NCBI GenBank assembly: GCA_002914805.1
Contig: JXTB01000006.1
Span: forward strand, 1,146,322-1,210,321
Length of the DNA: 64,000 bases
Origin: Parasponia andersonii
Lineage: Eukaryota; Streptophyta; Magnoliopsida; Rosales; Cannabaceae
Reading direction: 5' to 3'
The position numbers and the translations under genes are program-made. The notes below the pieces were generated by a model. The model saw only the letters and a program-made list of their open reading frames with translations. It did not search any database and was not told the origin of the DNA. Positions within the stretch are counted from its first letter, which is position 1, and each line of letters opens with the position of its first letter. This document shows positions 35,303-49,800 of the stretch, in pieces.

Positions 35303-36229
35303 CTAAGTGACCAAGTATATGTATTTTTATATTTGCTAATATATACTTATACACTAGTTTTAGTTTATATATTTAGTATATTAATTTTTATATTAAATAC
35401 ATTATATTTTATATTTATATTGATACACCGGTTATTTTACTATATAGCATTTAAAAATAGTCATTTACTTAAATAAGCCTAAAATTTGGTCCTTTTACTA
35501 TAAGACTCAAATAAATAACAAATGTTATATTTTCTTGTTTATTAACGTCTATTTATATAATTATGAAACAAGCCTTTGTGTTCTTGGAAAATTGAGAAGT
35601 TTTGTATAGGTTTTGACTACGATGATTAGTTAATTGTAAAGTTAGTCTTATCTCTATAAAATGTATATAGTTCATTGAAGAACAAATAATTACTTATTAT
35701 TGTATAATTACCTGATCTTAACATCATATTGTATTTTATTATGTAATTTCCTATTCACAAAATCAGAAAACTTGAGTCAACCTCATTATATAATGGAGCT
35801 CAAACACACTAAAATTATACACTAAATATAAGCTAGAGCTATCACATTTAGACTATAAGCTCTTTGTTATCTCTCTCGCAATGGAAAATCACAATGGATG
35901 CAAATCATTTTTTTCAAGCTGAACTTGTGTTATTACTATTAACTATAATTTTACTATTATTCGTATCCAAATTCTCACGTTGAATTTGACTTATCTACCA
36001 TTATAATTCATTTATATCGAGTTAGACGACTATCACTAAAATGTCATCAATATGAAGTATATACACAAACTTAAATTATTTTTTATTCTATTGAAATAAT
36101 TACTATTAATTTACTTACGCCATTTATAACTCTTAAATGTAAGATTATCTCTCATTAAACGTGAACTAGGTATGAGAACATTTTAGTAATTGATTAAATT
36201 TGATTTATATTTGTAGATTGCCAATAGCA
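35303..36229. other. AT-rich spacer
   Basis: No gene seen; the hydrophobic frame at 35,258-35,476 is an AT-composition artefact. Confidence 0.5.
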
Positions 36230-38308
36230 TGAATATAAAATCCCAGATTTTCAAAGGGCAAAGTGGTCATTTTGTTAACTTTCAGATTTAATAAGAGAGA
36301 GAGACTAAATTGCAAAAGTTTTAAAAAGCGGGAACTAAAATGCAATTTATGAAAGGACTAGATTGCAAGAATTTTGAAAGTTAGGGAACAAAGTGAAATT
36401 TTAGAAAATTACACGGTGCCTTACTATTAGTGCACATGTGGCCTTCACTTTATTTTTTTTTCTCTCTTCCTCTCGACGCCTCTTTCTCCTTATTTCTCTC
36501 AGCTCGCCCTAGTTGTCGTCTGGCTAGCCAGACTACTGGTGAAGTTTCGTCGTAACTCCACAATGCCAGCGCTACTATACTCGAGGTCACGAGAGCTCCA
36601 CGTTAACGCTAGAGATGCCAAAAGCTCCGCGAGTGTTTTTGATCGCTGACGACTATTCTGACCACCGTTTGACCTCAAACTGGGCTCGTTAGATTCGTCT
36701 CATCGCAAGGATTATCAATGTATATATTTCATGATCCTATTTTGCCCGGTTTGAAAGTTGCCATTTTTTAGTTTTTTAAGTTTGACTCTTTGATCGGACC
36801 ATTGGATTGTGTTTTTGATTTCATTTTTGGAATGTACTCTTGAAATAGAGAAGATTGATATATATGTTAACTATATTTGGCGACCGGTACGAAAAACGAA
36901 ATCAGTCGACTAAGATTTGCCAATTTTGTGTGCCACTGGTTTAGTTTTAGCCCGAACCTGAATTATACAAATTATATATCTAACCTAGTTATTTTGAGTA
37001 CTAGAAATTCAGTGAAGAGGTCCATTTTCACAAAAGAACGATCGAAGGCTTAGAATTGGTTCCCAATCCTCCGAATGATCGTCTAACGATACCTCGAGAT
37101 TCCAATAATGTGGTATCACTATTTTAGTAATATAGGAATTCGATTACATTTGTTTTATATCATTTTTAAATAAAACATACTTTCTGTAATACATGATGAC
37201 AAATATGATTTTATAACTATTTGAATATCTGTGATGAGATATAATTGTATAATATATATTGTATTGCTTTGAGACTTTTTTGAGTGCAGGTTATTTTTAG
37301 ATATATTAAAAATAAGGCCATTTTATTGCCCATTTTTATAAAACATGATATGCTTATTTAATTGAAAAATTAGAGCACGATAGTTTTACACTTTAGTTAT
37401 ATAATGCATGTGTTATAGGATTATATATGAGTATTGTGTTAGCATCGTGGGTTTATAGTGTGGTGATATGTGTCCTACCGTTGGTGTAGAGTCTGTAAAC
37501 TCGCACAAGGCTTGTTTCTTCTGATTATTTCCCTATTTGGCAGACATAGGTAATTCGGTTGCCCCTTTAAGTTTGGTAGGCGATACATAGGTATCCCCTC
37601 TAGGTATGGGCTTAGATGTTAGGCACTATTAGATATACTTAGTATCATCATCCTGGGTTTCTACAAATGAGAAAATGTGAACTCATGTGTATGAGTTGAT
37701 TTATGTCATGTGCATATGACTTTGATGGTTTTACTTATACTATATATATATATATATATATTTTTTAGATTTAAACTAATAATGCAAGAATATTCCATCA
37801 CTAAAATATTTTCCATCGAAGTAACTACTTTTCTACTGGGCATTTTATACTCACCGTATACCTTCCTTCTTTAGAAGGTGTTCAATGCGACTTGAGTGAT
37901 CAAGAGAATTAAGAGGTCGTCATTAATTGTAGTTCGTTATGTTGGTAATGCTATAAGCTTGGTGTTGTTGTAGTATTTGGATTGTTTAGATTTTGCATTG
38001 AATCAAGATTATTGCATCCTATTAAGTCTCTGAGCTTTATGTATGCCACTTTAGTATTTGATATTTGTAGTAAAATGATGATAATGCTTGAACTTAAATT
38101 TGATTTAGGTTTTTTGGTTATTATTTAATCTATGTTTAATGGTGTATACGAATTGTGGGAGACGTTTACGAAATGAAATTTCAAATCTTTTATTTAAATA
38201 GATTATCTATAAAATTGAAACTTTTAAGACATTTTAAAAATAAATCAATGAATTTCTTATCTTAGTGAAATTCCCTTTATATCACTGAACAGGTTTTGGG
38301 TCACGACG
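36230..38308 (+). mobile_element. Diverged solo LTR of the 10.2-12.3 kb gypsy family, opposite orientation
   Basis: On the plus strand it follows the gypsy 3' LTR (minus strand at 12,348-10,158) from end to end. The start AAAATCCCAGATTTTC corresponds to AAAACCCGGATTTTGG. ATTGGTTCCCAATCCTCC (about 37,050) and the block GTGGGTTTATAGTGTGGTGA through CCTGGGTTTCTACAAATGAG (37,448-37,670) have clear counterparts at 11,400-11,470 and 10,840-11,060. Both carry a TA run, and the end GGTTTTGGGTCACGAC matches GGTTTTGAGTCGTGAT. No internal region follows. The two copies differ at many positions, so this is an old copy. A target duplication could not be fixed. Confidence 0.8.
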
Positions 38309-40960
38309 ATGTATAGTAAATTGATCATTGATTCTTTTATTATATCATTCATTCTCACATTCTTGCGTAAAAAATTAATAACATGTTGAATTTATAATAT
38401 CCATTCTATCAAATCAAATGTCAAATACAGATTGTAGTCTTATTTGAGATAATATGTGATTTAATCATACTATATCGCTTTTTATAATAAACGAGTATCA
38501 ATAGTATTACTAATGAACAACTGATTTTTATAACTTTTTTTTTGCCTTTTTTTTTGTTCAAAAACAAAAGCTTGAATGCACTACATTCCATACAACGAGG
38601 TAAACAACAGATTAACCAGAAATTATGAGTTTAATTGACATTTGTCAAATGCACTTTATTCCATAGAGAGGTAAAAAATAGATTAATAAGGAATTGTGAA
38701 TTCGCAATAATTAGCACATGTCAAAGAGCAATTGGCAAATATCTTCGCCATTTAAATAATAAATAAAATATCATTCATATTCATTTTATCATGTATAATG
38801 GTACATTTACTAATCGGTAATGGAAATAATTAATACGAAAGTTTTGAAAAGAAATGATAAGTAGTAAGACATGGAATCAAATGATGTATTTTTTTTTTCC
38901 AAGAGAAACTAATAGTGTGGACCACTAAAATGTATTTTTTAATCATAAAAATTACTAAGATGGAAAAAGAAAACAAATGCTTAGAAAAAAGGGATCAATT
39001 GCCAAAAAAAATTACAAAATCTGATCTTTATGCATTTTTAATCTTATTTTTCAGTTTATGGATAATTGTACTTTCACATTTAAAATCTTTACAAATATCT
39101 ATATTTATGTATAAATTAAGTAATAAGTTATTTTCAATGGATTTTAAGTGTAAATTTATATTATGTGTTTAGTGGTAAATTTTATAGTCAATTTAGATAT
39201 AGAAAATAAATATTTGTACATATTTAAAATGTGGATATATACAACCAAAAGAAAAAAAATTTCGGGTAATTTTTGTGGTTATCTCTGAAAAAAAAGAAAG
39301 TAAAAATAAATATGATACAATAATTAGTTACATTCTGACTCTGTTATATGTTTATAAACATTATATAATATGCTACAATTTTTGGTGAGACAATACGTAT
39401 TTATTTCATTCTTTGTATTAGGATGGAGTATATTTATGCTTAACTATTAAAATTGAACCAATCCGCATAGTACGATGTGGTATAGAATTTGAAATAAATT
39501 TTATATTTCTGCAATTAATTGCACCATACTGCATATATAATGTATATCTAATTTAAAAAAGAGTCATAATCTAGTATATTTTTTTCATCTATTTATAAGT
39601 ATTTTTTTAGTTGTTGGATAATTATTTAATGACTATTATAATTTGAGTATTTGAAAAAAATAAAAATAAAATAAATATATATTATTTAATATTTTTTTCT
39701 CTTTATACTTTTTACAATGAAAAGACACGTGTAACGAATTTTAATTAGGCAAAATAATTCCTCTAGATAGGTTAAAAACATACCTAACTTTATTGATGGC
39801 CTTTAAAAAATAATCTTATACGCTAATTTATGATATATTCTAACATTTTTAGACAGAATCAAATGAATGAAGACTTATAACTTTGTTGTTTGTTGTACTA
39901 TTATTTGGAAGGATATTTAAATTTTTGAATTTTAGACATATGTGTTATACTTTATTTAGATTGTATTGCATATTATTAAGATGTTACTTTTTAAATGATT
40001 TTATTTTAATAGTTATAACTTCTTGAAGATTGTTTCTTAAATTTGACCAAAATTAGTTAAAACCCATATTAAGAACTCAAACTGCATAAATCGCACCACA
40101 CCGTAACAAATCATATGAAACTGTGCGATTTAGTATAATTAATAGATTTTTTTTAACTATCATAATTAAAATTTTCTTATATATTACCGCCCAAACCACA
40201 CCGTGGTTCATTTAACTTAAGAAGCGTAAGTTATCTCTTATGTCATTTTCTTTCTATTTTTTTATTTTACTAATAAAATAAAATTACACTAAAAAAATTC
40301 ATTGCATTTGATAGAACCATCTTATTCTACTTGAGATTTTTTTTTTTTGGCAAGGATTCTACTTGACTATTTTATACGAACGGGAAATCGATTTTTTTTT
40401 TTCGAAAGGACAAATTGATATTCTTATTATAGTTGCATTTATCACCAAACAATTTCAATCGTTGACAAATGATAACTATATTTCAAAACATCAAAAACTA
40501 TGAATATAAATTTTCACGGATGAAATTTTATGTTCGCATTTTATTTACATAATTGATATTCATAGTTGATATAACTGTGATCCTCTCTTAAGAGTGCTCA
40601 AACAATTTGATGGAAAAACGGTTTAATCCAAAAGTGGGTTATCCGTTATTATTCGTCATGTTTAAAGATTAAGGAAAATAATAAAACAAAAAATTTCGAC
40701 AAGAAAAGAAAATTGAAAATTCCAACGGAAAGCTACATAGCAAGGAAAAACATTCCAAAAACCGGGTCGGGTTGAACCCAGATCCGCATAACCCGGCGTC
40801 TATAAGGCCCAAAGGTTATCAAATGCAGTAGAGCACATTCTAACACGTATATTGCCCTCATAGAGCTAAGATTTTCTCTTTTTTAATATATTTTTGTGTT
40901 TTTTCTTAGTGCCTTAGACGATCCCTCTCTCTCTCTCGTCGTTGCACTGGAAATTCCATT
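38309..40960. other. AT-rich spacer upstream of the clathrin gene
   Basis: No supported gene. A 73 bp tandem duplication lies at 38,575-38,722 (units begin AATGCACTACATTCC and AATGCACTTTATTCC). The frame at 38,915-39,172 is low-complexity and overlaps the dispersed repeat shared with 31.5 kb. Confidence 0.5.
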
Positions 40961-41162
40961 TCATTTTCCGATTATAAATATCGGAGCCATCGGTCTCTCT
41001 CAACCTTCCCCCTGCTCTCTCTTTCTCTCTATCTAGATCTCGACCACCCTCTTCCAAGGTTTCCGTCTCCGCTTCAGATCTTGAGGCGATTCGAATCCCT
41101 CGCCAGGGTTCGAAACGCGATTCGATCGCACCACTAGATCCGAGCTCTCGATCTGAGCAACC
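40961..41162 (+). promoter_or_regulatory. Clathrin heavy chain core promoter and 5' UTR
   Basis: TATAAATA at 40973-40980 is a good TATA box, about 180 bp before the ATG. It is followed by a pyrimidine-rich leader with CTCTCT runs (41,015-41,035). A further CT run lies just upstream at 40,922-40,937. CT-rich leaders are common in highly expressed plant genes. Confidence 0.65.
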
Positions 41163-43815
41163 ATGGCGGCGGCTAGCGCTCCGATCGCCATGAGGGAGGC
41201 CCTAACGGTCAGTTCTCTCTTTCTGTCTCTCTTGATTCTGTGTTGTACACGATTATTGCAAGCTCAATTTCGAATTACAGTCGTACCTGAGACGAATCAA
41301 TCTAGTTTTTGACAATTTTATAAGCTTACTGATTCTTTGCACTATCAGATTCACTTCATTCTTAGCTCGATTTATTACTTCTGTTAAAGTTAATTCAGAT
41401 CTGATAATCTCATATCTTTAGTGTTGTGATTGGATCTGTGGAGTAAATTTAAGTTAAGATATGATTGATGTTTTGATTTGGTTGGTTAGAATGCAACTTT
41501 TTGAGTATAGGAGTGAAATTTTGATAGGTTTTTACGCCGAAATTAGGACTTGAACGATCTGTTTTTGTTTTTTTGGTGATCTGATGTGGTTGCAGCTTCC
41601 GAGCATTGGGATTAGTCCTCAATTCATCACGTTTACTCATGTCACTATGGAATCTGATAAGTACATATGCGTGAGGGAGACGGCGCCGCAGAATAGTGTT
41701 GTTATAATTGATATGAGTTTGCCAAATCAGCCTTTGAGGAGGCCTATTACTGCGGACTCTGCACTTATGAATCCGAATTCCAAAATCCTTGCATTGAAAG
41801 GTAGGTTTTGACTATCACTCGGCTATGGTTCCGAAATAATGTGTTCTGGTTGCTATATTTGGGAATATGTATTTGAAGATTTTCGGTTTATTAGTGCTTT
41901 CGACTTGCATGACACGATTGAGAATCTCTGAGATTTTTTTAAACTTAAAATTTGAAAATTTTCTTGGTGTTGTGTTTTATGCTTACTACTTGGCTTAGCC
42001 TGAATCTATTGTGCAACCTTTGAAATTTTGTTTAAACTCATTCTCTGTTATGTATAATGAGTGTATTTTGCATCTTACTTGCTACTTTTAAGCTTATATT
42101 GTGTTCCTTGTGTGTTTGTCCTAGTCATTGTATTGTCTTTATTCAGATAACATGCCTATATGCCTTTTCTGTGTCTCTGTGGAAACTGAATTTTGTTATA
42201 TGCTGTTTTTACTTACTTGTTTTCCACTCTTTTGTTGGGTTAAATTGTTTCTTAAAGATAGGTTTGTCTCTAGATGCATTGTCTCCTCCCCGCGGCTGTT
42301 GCATTCATAAATATATATGGATAGATAATTTCTTTTGTGCAATCCACACAACACGTTAACTAAAGTAAACATTATTAGGTGTCATCCGGGGAAAACTTAT
42401 AGCCATAATGTTGGGCTCTTAGTCTATGTTCTTGTAGTTAGAGGTTCTTGATATTATATTGTAAAGTATACCCAGTCTGACAGTACACAGATCTTTTTTT
42501 ATTTTTGTTTTTTACAGTTTGATTTTAACTGAATTAGACTGGTTGTAAATGGTTTCCACTATGATCTTTTCTTCCCTACTTCTCTGGGAATTTTATTTGT
42601 AAATGCTATTTTCATAGAGGAGGAACTTACTTTTGTTTTTTGCCAAAAGTTGGACAAATATCTCTAATTGCTATTTAGATCTAATGGAATTACAGGCATT
42701 TCTACATAAATTTAGAGTTTGAAATGACTCACAGTACTTACTTTAATTCGGTTTCTTTAGCTTTTATTTGTTGTTTCATACTTTTTTTTTGGGCTAATGC
42801 TCTGTCATGTTCCATTTTAGCTCAAGTCCCGGGGACCACTCAGGATCACTTGCAAATATTTAACATTGAGTTGAAAGCAAAATTGAAGTCACATGTAGTG
42901 CCTGAGCAGGTTTGAAGTTTCTTTAACTCAGTATTATTATGAATCAATTTTATAGTCGTGATATGAAATTTTTTTAGTTTGGCATGGCCAACATTGACAT
43001 GGCTTCCATTTGCTTATGTAGGTTGTATTTTGGAAATGGATTACCCCGAAGCTGTTGGGTCTTGTAACACAGACCTCAGTATATCATTGGTCAATTGAAG
43101 GTATGGAGCCATTTTTTTTCTTGAACTTCTTGATTCTGGATCATAGTTCTCTTCTTCCTTTGCGATCATGGTATATAACACATGCAAATGGTGTTGTATT
43201 TTTGTTTTCTTACAATTTGGTTGCCGCATTGCACTTAATCGCCCTCATAGGTGAGACTGAACCTGTGAAGATGTTCGAAAGAACGGCTAATCTGGCAAAC
43301 AATCAGATAATAAACTATCGGTGTGACCCTTCTGAAAAGTGGTTGGTTTTGATTGGAATTGCCCCTGGTGCACCTGAGGTATGTTATTGTTGTAACTCAT
43401 TGACCTTCATGTGTAGATTGATCTAGAGTATTCTTCTTTTAGCTGGCATATTGGATGTGGCTGGTAGTATTTATGTGTTACATATGATGCTGTAATCCCA
43501 TGTAATTGGAATGGAAGGGCTTGTCATTCTATGTTCCTAGCCAAAGAGCTTACATGGTCCTTGTCAATTGCCTCTTAAGTGCCTTAATACCTTATTGGTT
43601 TCTTTGCAGCGTCTGATTCCATGCTTTTATACCTTCTTGGAGATGCAGTTTCATTGCCGTAATTCTTGCTCTTGATAAATTTTTCTTTGTTCTGTTTGCA
43701 GAGGCAACAGTTGGTCAAAGGGAATATGCAACTCTTTTCAGTGGATCAGCAGCGCAGTCAAGCTTTGGAAGCTCATGCTGCTGCTTTTGCCCAATTTAAA
43801 GTGCGCAAGTTTACA

Positions 43816-43881
<66 letters not shown>

Positions 43882-46800
43882 TCACACACACTCACACATA
43901 CATGCTAGTATGCATATGAGCCTGTTTGTTAATTGATTGTTCCTGAAATCTGTCTCTAACAGGTTCCAGGGAATGAGAATCCTTCTACGCTAATTTCCTT
44001 TGCAACTAAGACTTATAATGCTGGGCAAATTACATCTAAGTTACATGTTATAGAGCTTGGTGCCCAACCAGGTTAGCTTAGTATTTCCAAATCATTCATC
44101 TCTCAAGTAGCTTGGTTCTTTTGTTCCAAATATAAATATGTCATTCTAGTTCTAGAATCTTGAACGCAAATATATATATATATATATACCAATTTCTTGC
44201 TGTTTGATGAATGATTTTTACCTATTTGAACTTTGCAAATTTATTGGCAGGAAAACCTTCTTTTACAAAGAAACAAGCAGATCTTTTCTTCCCTCCAGAT
44301 TTTGCAGATGATTTTCCTGTTGCGATGCAGGTAGTGAGATTCTAATATCTGTGGTCTGTTGACTCTGTTCTAGTTCTCAGCAGCATGAATATTGAATTTT
44401 TTGGGCTTAATATTCCAGATATCCCACAAGTATAGTTTGATCTACGTAATCACCAAGCTTGGGCTGCTATTCGTTTATGATTTGGAGACAGCTACTGCAG
44501 TTTACAGAAATAGAATTAGTCCAGATCCAATTTTCTTAACATCAGAAGCTTCGTCACTTGGAGGCTTCTATGCAATTAACAGGCGGGGCCAGGTGTTATT
44601 GGCTACGGTTAATGAACAAACAATCGTGCCTTTTGTTAGTGGGCAGGCATGTATCACAACTTGCCTTTGTCTTTGTGGTATCAGATAATTTTATATATTT
44701 TATTTGAATTTTATCTTGTAACTTCTTGCAGTTAAACAATTTAGAGCTTGCTGTCAATCTGGCCAAAAGAGGAAATCTTCCTGGTGCTGAGAATCTGGTG
44801 AGTTTTCATTTTTATCAAATAGTTGGATTGAATAAATTCCAAGTGTTGATGGAATTTCATTCTTTTTTGTGCTTATGTAAACTCCTTTAGAATTTGCTAT
44901 TGTCATTTTCTCAGCTTGTAAGCGCTCTGCTTCTCGAGAAGTATGATGCGGCTTGGCTGAAACCTAGGACATAACAGAATAATGTTTATTAAATTTTACG
45001 AGTGCACTCTTGCTTTTGCACTTTTTAGTGGCCTCACAGACAGCTGCCTATTGCAGAATTGATTCCTGTGCTTCTGACGCTTCTGTGTATATGTTATATA
45101 TCTGTATATATTTCCATATTGCTTGATATAATCTGTGATCTCATGACTTAGGACTCTATGATTGAAGTGTTTTTTTGGCTCAGAAATCTTGTTGAGTCAT
45201 GGTTCTTCTTAGGACACATGAATAATTACTGATGGCTGTACTGAAAACATAACAAGTCATGGCTGATCTTTATGTGATTAGTTTCTACACGCTTTTGTTG
45301 GATTATTACAAATTAATTTTCTGTGAAATGTTTCAGGTTGTCCAGCGATTCCAAGAACTGTTTGCGCAAACAAAGTATAAAGAAGCTGCTGAGCTTGCTG
45401 CCGAGTCTCCACAAGGAATCCTCCGTACCCCTGATACAGTTGCCAAATTTCAGGTTTTTCTACTTTGCTTCTTTTGTCACTTTGGCATTAAAGTTTATTC
45501 TATGACTGTAAAGTTGTTCTCAATCTAGTATAAAGTTTTATATGCTTGTATAGACCAAAACTCTCTAGGTACATGCCTGCCATATTGTAGTCCATTTTTT
45601 AAAATGAGAGATGACATGGCTATTTCTGCTTTATTTAGAGGGGTGAGGACTAAATTTCAAATGGTTGTTTCAGCGTGAAGTTTAATAATGAAATGGGAGT
45701 CGATGTTCTTTGATAAGCCTGATTGATAAAGTGCTGGACAATTTACTCGTATAAAATGGGATCTGGTTATTCTTGGTTGTAATGGCGACACATACTAATT
45801 CCTACTTCCTTTCAATGGTGAACAGTTCTTTTGCGCAATGATGAAGCTTCAATATCAACAATACTAATTCTTGTGGTTCTGTTCATATTGTCAGAGTGTT
45901 CCTGTGCAAGCTGGGCAAACACCACCTCTGTTGCAGTACTTTGGTACTCTCTTGACTAGAGGAAAGCTCAATGCTTTTGAGTCATTGGAGTTATCACGCC
46001 TCGTTGTGAACCAGAACAAGAAGAATTTGTTAGAAAATTGGTTGGCGGAAGACAAATTGGAATGCAGTGAGGAATTAGGAGATCTTGTGAAGGTTTGTTT
46101 GCATATGGAAATTGAATGTTATATTGTTTTCTTCTCTTAACAATGCCTTAGTTGTTGACTTCAACTATGCTGCCTCTTATTGTGCTCATGATGCTGTATG
46201 TGTTTCACTGTAGACTGTAGACAATGACCTTGCATTGAAAATATATATCAAAGCCAGAGCAACTCCAAAAGTTGTTGCAGCATTCGCCGAGCGAAGGGAG
46301 TTTGATAAGATTCTTATCTATTCAAAGCAGGTGATGGATATGTTCATGTGTTATGGTACATGAAGTATTTTTGTTATAACAATTCTAGTCAGAAGGTACA
46401 TAAGTGGGTCCCAGCTAATTTTACTTTCTTTCCTGCTATAGGTTGGGTACTCGCCGGACTATCTGTTCCTTTTGCAAACAATTCTTCGTACAGATCCTCA
46501 GGTATGAATAGATTATGTTGGAAGCATAATTAACATATTTTAGAAAGAAGAAAGAATAGCTCCATGTGGAGTTAAATGCTTCTACTTATGAATTCCTTTG
46601 GTTCACAACTTCTGACGCTTTCCCTGGGCCCCTTTTATCTTTATTTATGTATTTAATATTTGGTTTAAGTATTCAGCAATTTGTTAATTTTGATGAACAT
46701 GTTTATTTGTGTTATTCTAAACAAGTTATTATGTGCTCGGTCACCCAGGGTGCTGTTAATTTTGCATTAATGATGTCTCAAATGGAGGGAGGTTGTCCGG

Positions 46801-49800
46801 TTGATTACAACACCATAACAGATCTATTTCTTCAGGTGCGCTGGCATTTATCGTCATCACCTTGCAACATGTTCCAAGTTTTTATTTTTTTCGGTTCTGT
46901 GGCTTCTTTTTTCCCGTTTCTTTTTGGTCCAATTTGTATCATGTCCAGGGTGCATGTTGGCTTTATTCTCCTAGTTGGTATCATCATGTAGATGCATTAG
47001 TCGGCATTGAATTCCTTACCCAGACTGCATAAAATTTCATATTAGAAATAAGTGAAGTGTTTTGTCATCTCATCATCATATAACAATTATGTCAGTTCCA
47101 TGGTTGCATAACCAATCATGAGCTATTTATTGTCAAGAATAATTGTTTGCAATTATTGTCACTGCAAAATTGTAAAGGAGATGAGATCTTACCTTTTATT
47201 TGATTTATTTTGCTGTATACCAGAGGAACTTGATCCGTGAGGCAACAGCCTTTCTATTGGATGTTTTGAAGACAAATCTGCCAGAGCATGGTTTCCTGCA
47301 AACTAAGGTTCCTGTTGTTCTTTGAGGCTTCAAATTCTCTCAATATGTTGGTGCCTATGTAAGCTCGATGACATTTTTCATCTACACAGGTTCTTGAAAT
47401 CAATTTGGTAACTTTTCCGAATGTAGCTGATGCAATTTTAGCCAATGGAATGTTTAGCCACTACGATCGTCCTCGAATTGCCCAACTTTGTGAAAAGGCT
47501 GGTCTTTATGTGCGAGCACTACAGGTAATATTTCTTCTTAATCCTTATACAATTATGCTAGTTATCAAGTGTATTTAATTGGAAATGGCGGCCTCCGTTT
47601 AATCTTTTCACATTTGGTGCAGCATTACACGGAGTTGCCAGATGTCAAAAGAGTCATTGTGAATACACATGCAATTGAGCCACAGGTAAATATACTATGA
47701 TGTTTATCTTTTTTGCTAGAGCAGTGTGTTACTTTTCCTACTAACTAAGTGGTTTCTTACAGTCTCTTGTAGAATTTTTTGGTACTCTTTCACGAGAATG
47801 GGCATTGGAGTGTATGAAGGACCTTTTATTGGTTAATTTAAGAGGCAACCTTCAGATAATTGTGCAGGTATTTAATTTTTCTTATTTTAGGTTGCTTGTC
47901 TTGATATATATATATATTTTGATAAGAAACTGAATGTTATTATAAAGAAGCAAAACGTATGAGAAGATGATGAGAAATCATCAGAACTACAACCAAAGGC
48001 ACCAATCACTTGCTAAAACAGAGTAAGGAATGTCTTTGAACTCTTTCTTGTCAAACACCCACAGCGCAACCCAGTATTTCACCATTTCCCATAAAACCTC
48101 TACATCCCCCTTACTATCTTCGAAAATCCTCTGATTTCTTTCCAACCAGATGGCCCAACAGATCGCCATAATGATGACGTTCCACAGCTTTGTACTTCTA
48201 GCCTTCCTTCTTCTCAAGCCTGTCATATTTTGGAAGACTTGCTTGCAATGAAGAGGCCAAACCCAAGACACTCCAAGGGCCAGGAGCACCTTCACCCATA
48301 TCGATGAGGCAAAGGGGCAATGCAAGAAAAGGTGGTCGCAAGTCTCTTCGCTGCTTTCGCACAAGACACACCAGCCTGGTGACAAATAGGAGAGTGGCCT
48401 GCACCGTTGAAGGACCTCGTTTGTATTAAGCTTGCCTAAGGTTAAGAGCCAACTAAAGACTTTGACTTTCATGGGGCACCCAGATTTCCAGATAAACGAG
48501 AAATAAGGGAAAGGTAGGCTGTTAGCCCTGAGATGTAAGAAGAGGGATTTGCACGTGAACTGTCCAGAGTCATCCAGATCCCACACCCTCTTTATCAACT
48601 TCATCTTCATGGCAATTAACTGAATCGAGAACTGCTATAAGGCCACAAACTTGCTCCAATTCTCTTTCATTAGGATTTCTAAAACATCCTAAGTTCCTAG
48701 AGAACCTTCCTGTCCTTGAGAAGTTTTCTGAAGCTCTTAATGATGAAATGCAAGCATGTTTAGAATCTGCCAGTCTCTATAGTAGAGGGAAACGATTAGC
48801 TAAAGTGAAATCTCCAGCCCATATATCTTCCCAGAAGCGAACCTTGAGGCCATTGCCTACCTTGTAATGGACATGGTTCTGAAACTTCTCCAAACAACTA
48901 GAAATAAATTTCTAGGGGCTTCTTCTTTTAAGATACTCTGTTCTCTGATCTAAAAACAGAGTAAGACAGAGGAAAGTCCCAGTAACCATTCCATCACAAT
49001 ACAGCAAAAAGAACAACTCAAGGCCATTGTCTCTGTCTTTTGATGTGATGAGATCTGATATACTAGTTCTTCATCCCATGCTTGTCTTGATATTAACTAT
49101 TAACTTGTTGCATCTACTGAATCATTCTGTTGCCTTGGAGTGCAGGTTGCTAAGGAATATTGTGAGCAGTTGGGTGTTGATGCTTGCATAAAGCTTTTTG
49201 AGCAGTTCAAGTCTTATGAAGGGCTGTACTTTTTCTTAGGGTCATATTTGAGCTCAAGGTAAGATGTTTCTTTTAAGATTTACTTATTTGTTTCATTTGG
49301 TGTATTATTTTGCTGGTTTTGGCTAAATACAAATTTTGTTTATACTTTCTCAATATGAGACAGTGAGGATCCTGATATCCACTTCAAGTACATTGAAGCA
49401 GCTGCTAGAACTGGACAAATTAAGGAGGTTGAACGCGTTACGAGGGAATCAAATTTCTACGATCCTGAGAAAACCAAGAACTTTTTAATGGAAGCGAAGC
49501 TCCCAGATGCACGTCCACTGATTAATGTTTGTGATCGTTTCGGATTTGTTCCAGATCTCACCCACTACTTGTACACAAACAACATGCTTAGATACATTGA
49601 AGGTTATGTTCAAAAGGTATTTTTTCTGCCAAGTGTACTCTTCCAAGTTCCTTAAGTTTCATAAATGCATTGCTCATAAGAATTTTTAATGCCTTCTCAT
49701 AGGTGAACCCTGGGAATGCACCTTTAGTTGTGGGGCAACTGCTAGATGATGAGTGCCCTGAAGATTTTATCAAAGGTTTAATTCTTTCTGTCCGTTCATT

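Noticed and set aside
44593-44646. Alternative GT donor at 44,593 for CHC intron 9
   Set aside because: It would remove [18 protein letters not shown], which is conserved in plant clathrin heavy chains; the GC donor at 44,647 keeps it.
48198-48404. 68-codon frame overlapping the LINE fragment
   Set aside because: Out-of-frame shadow of the 207-codon zf-RVT frame.
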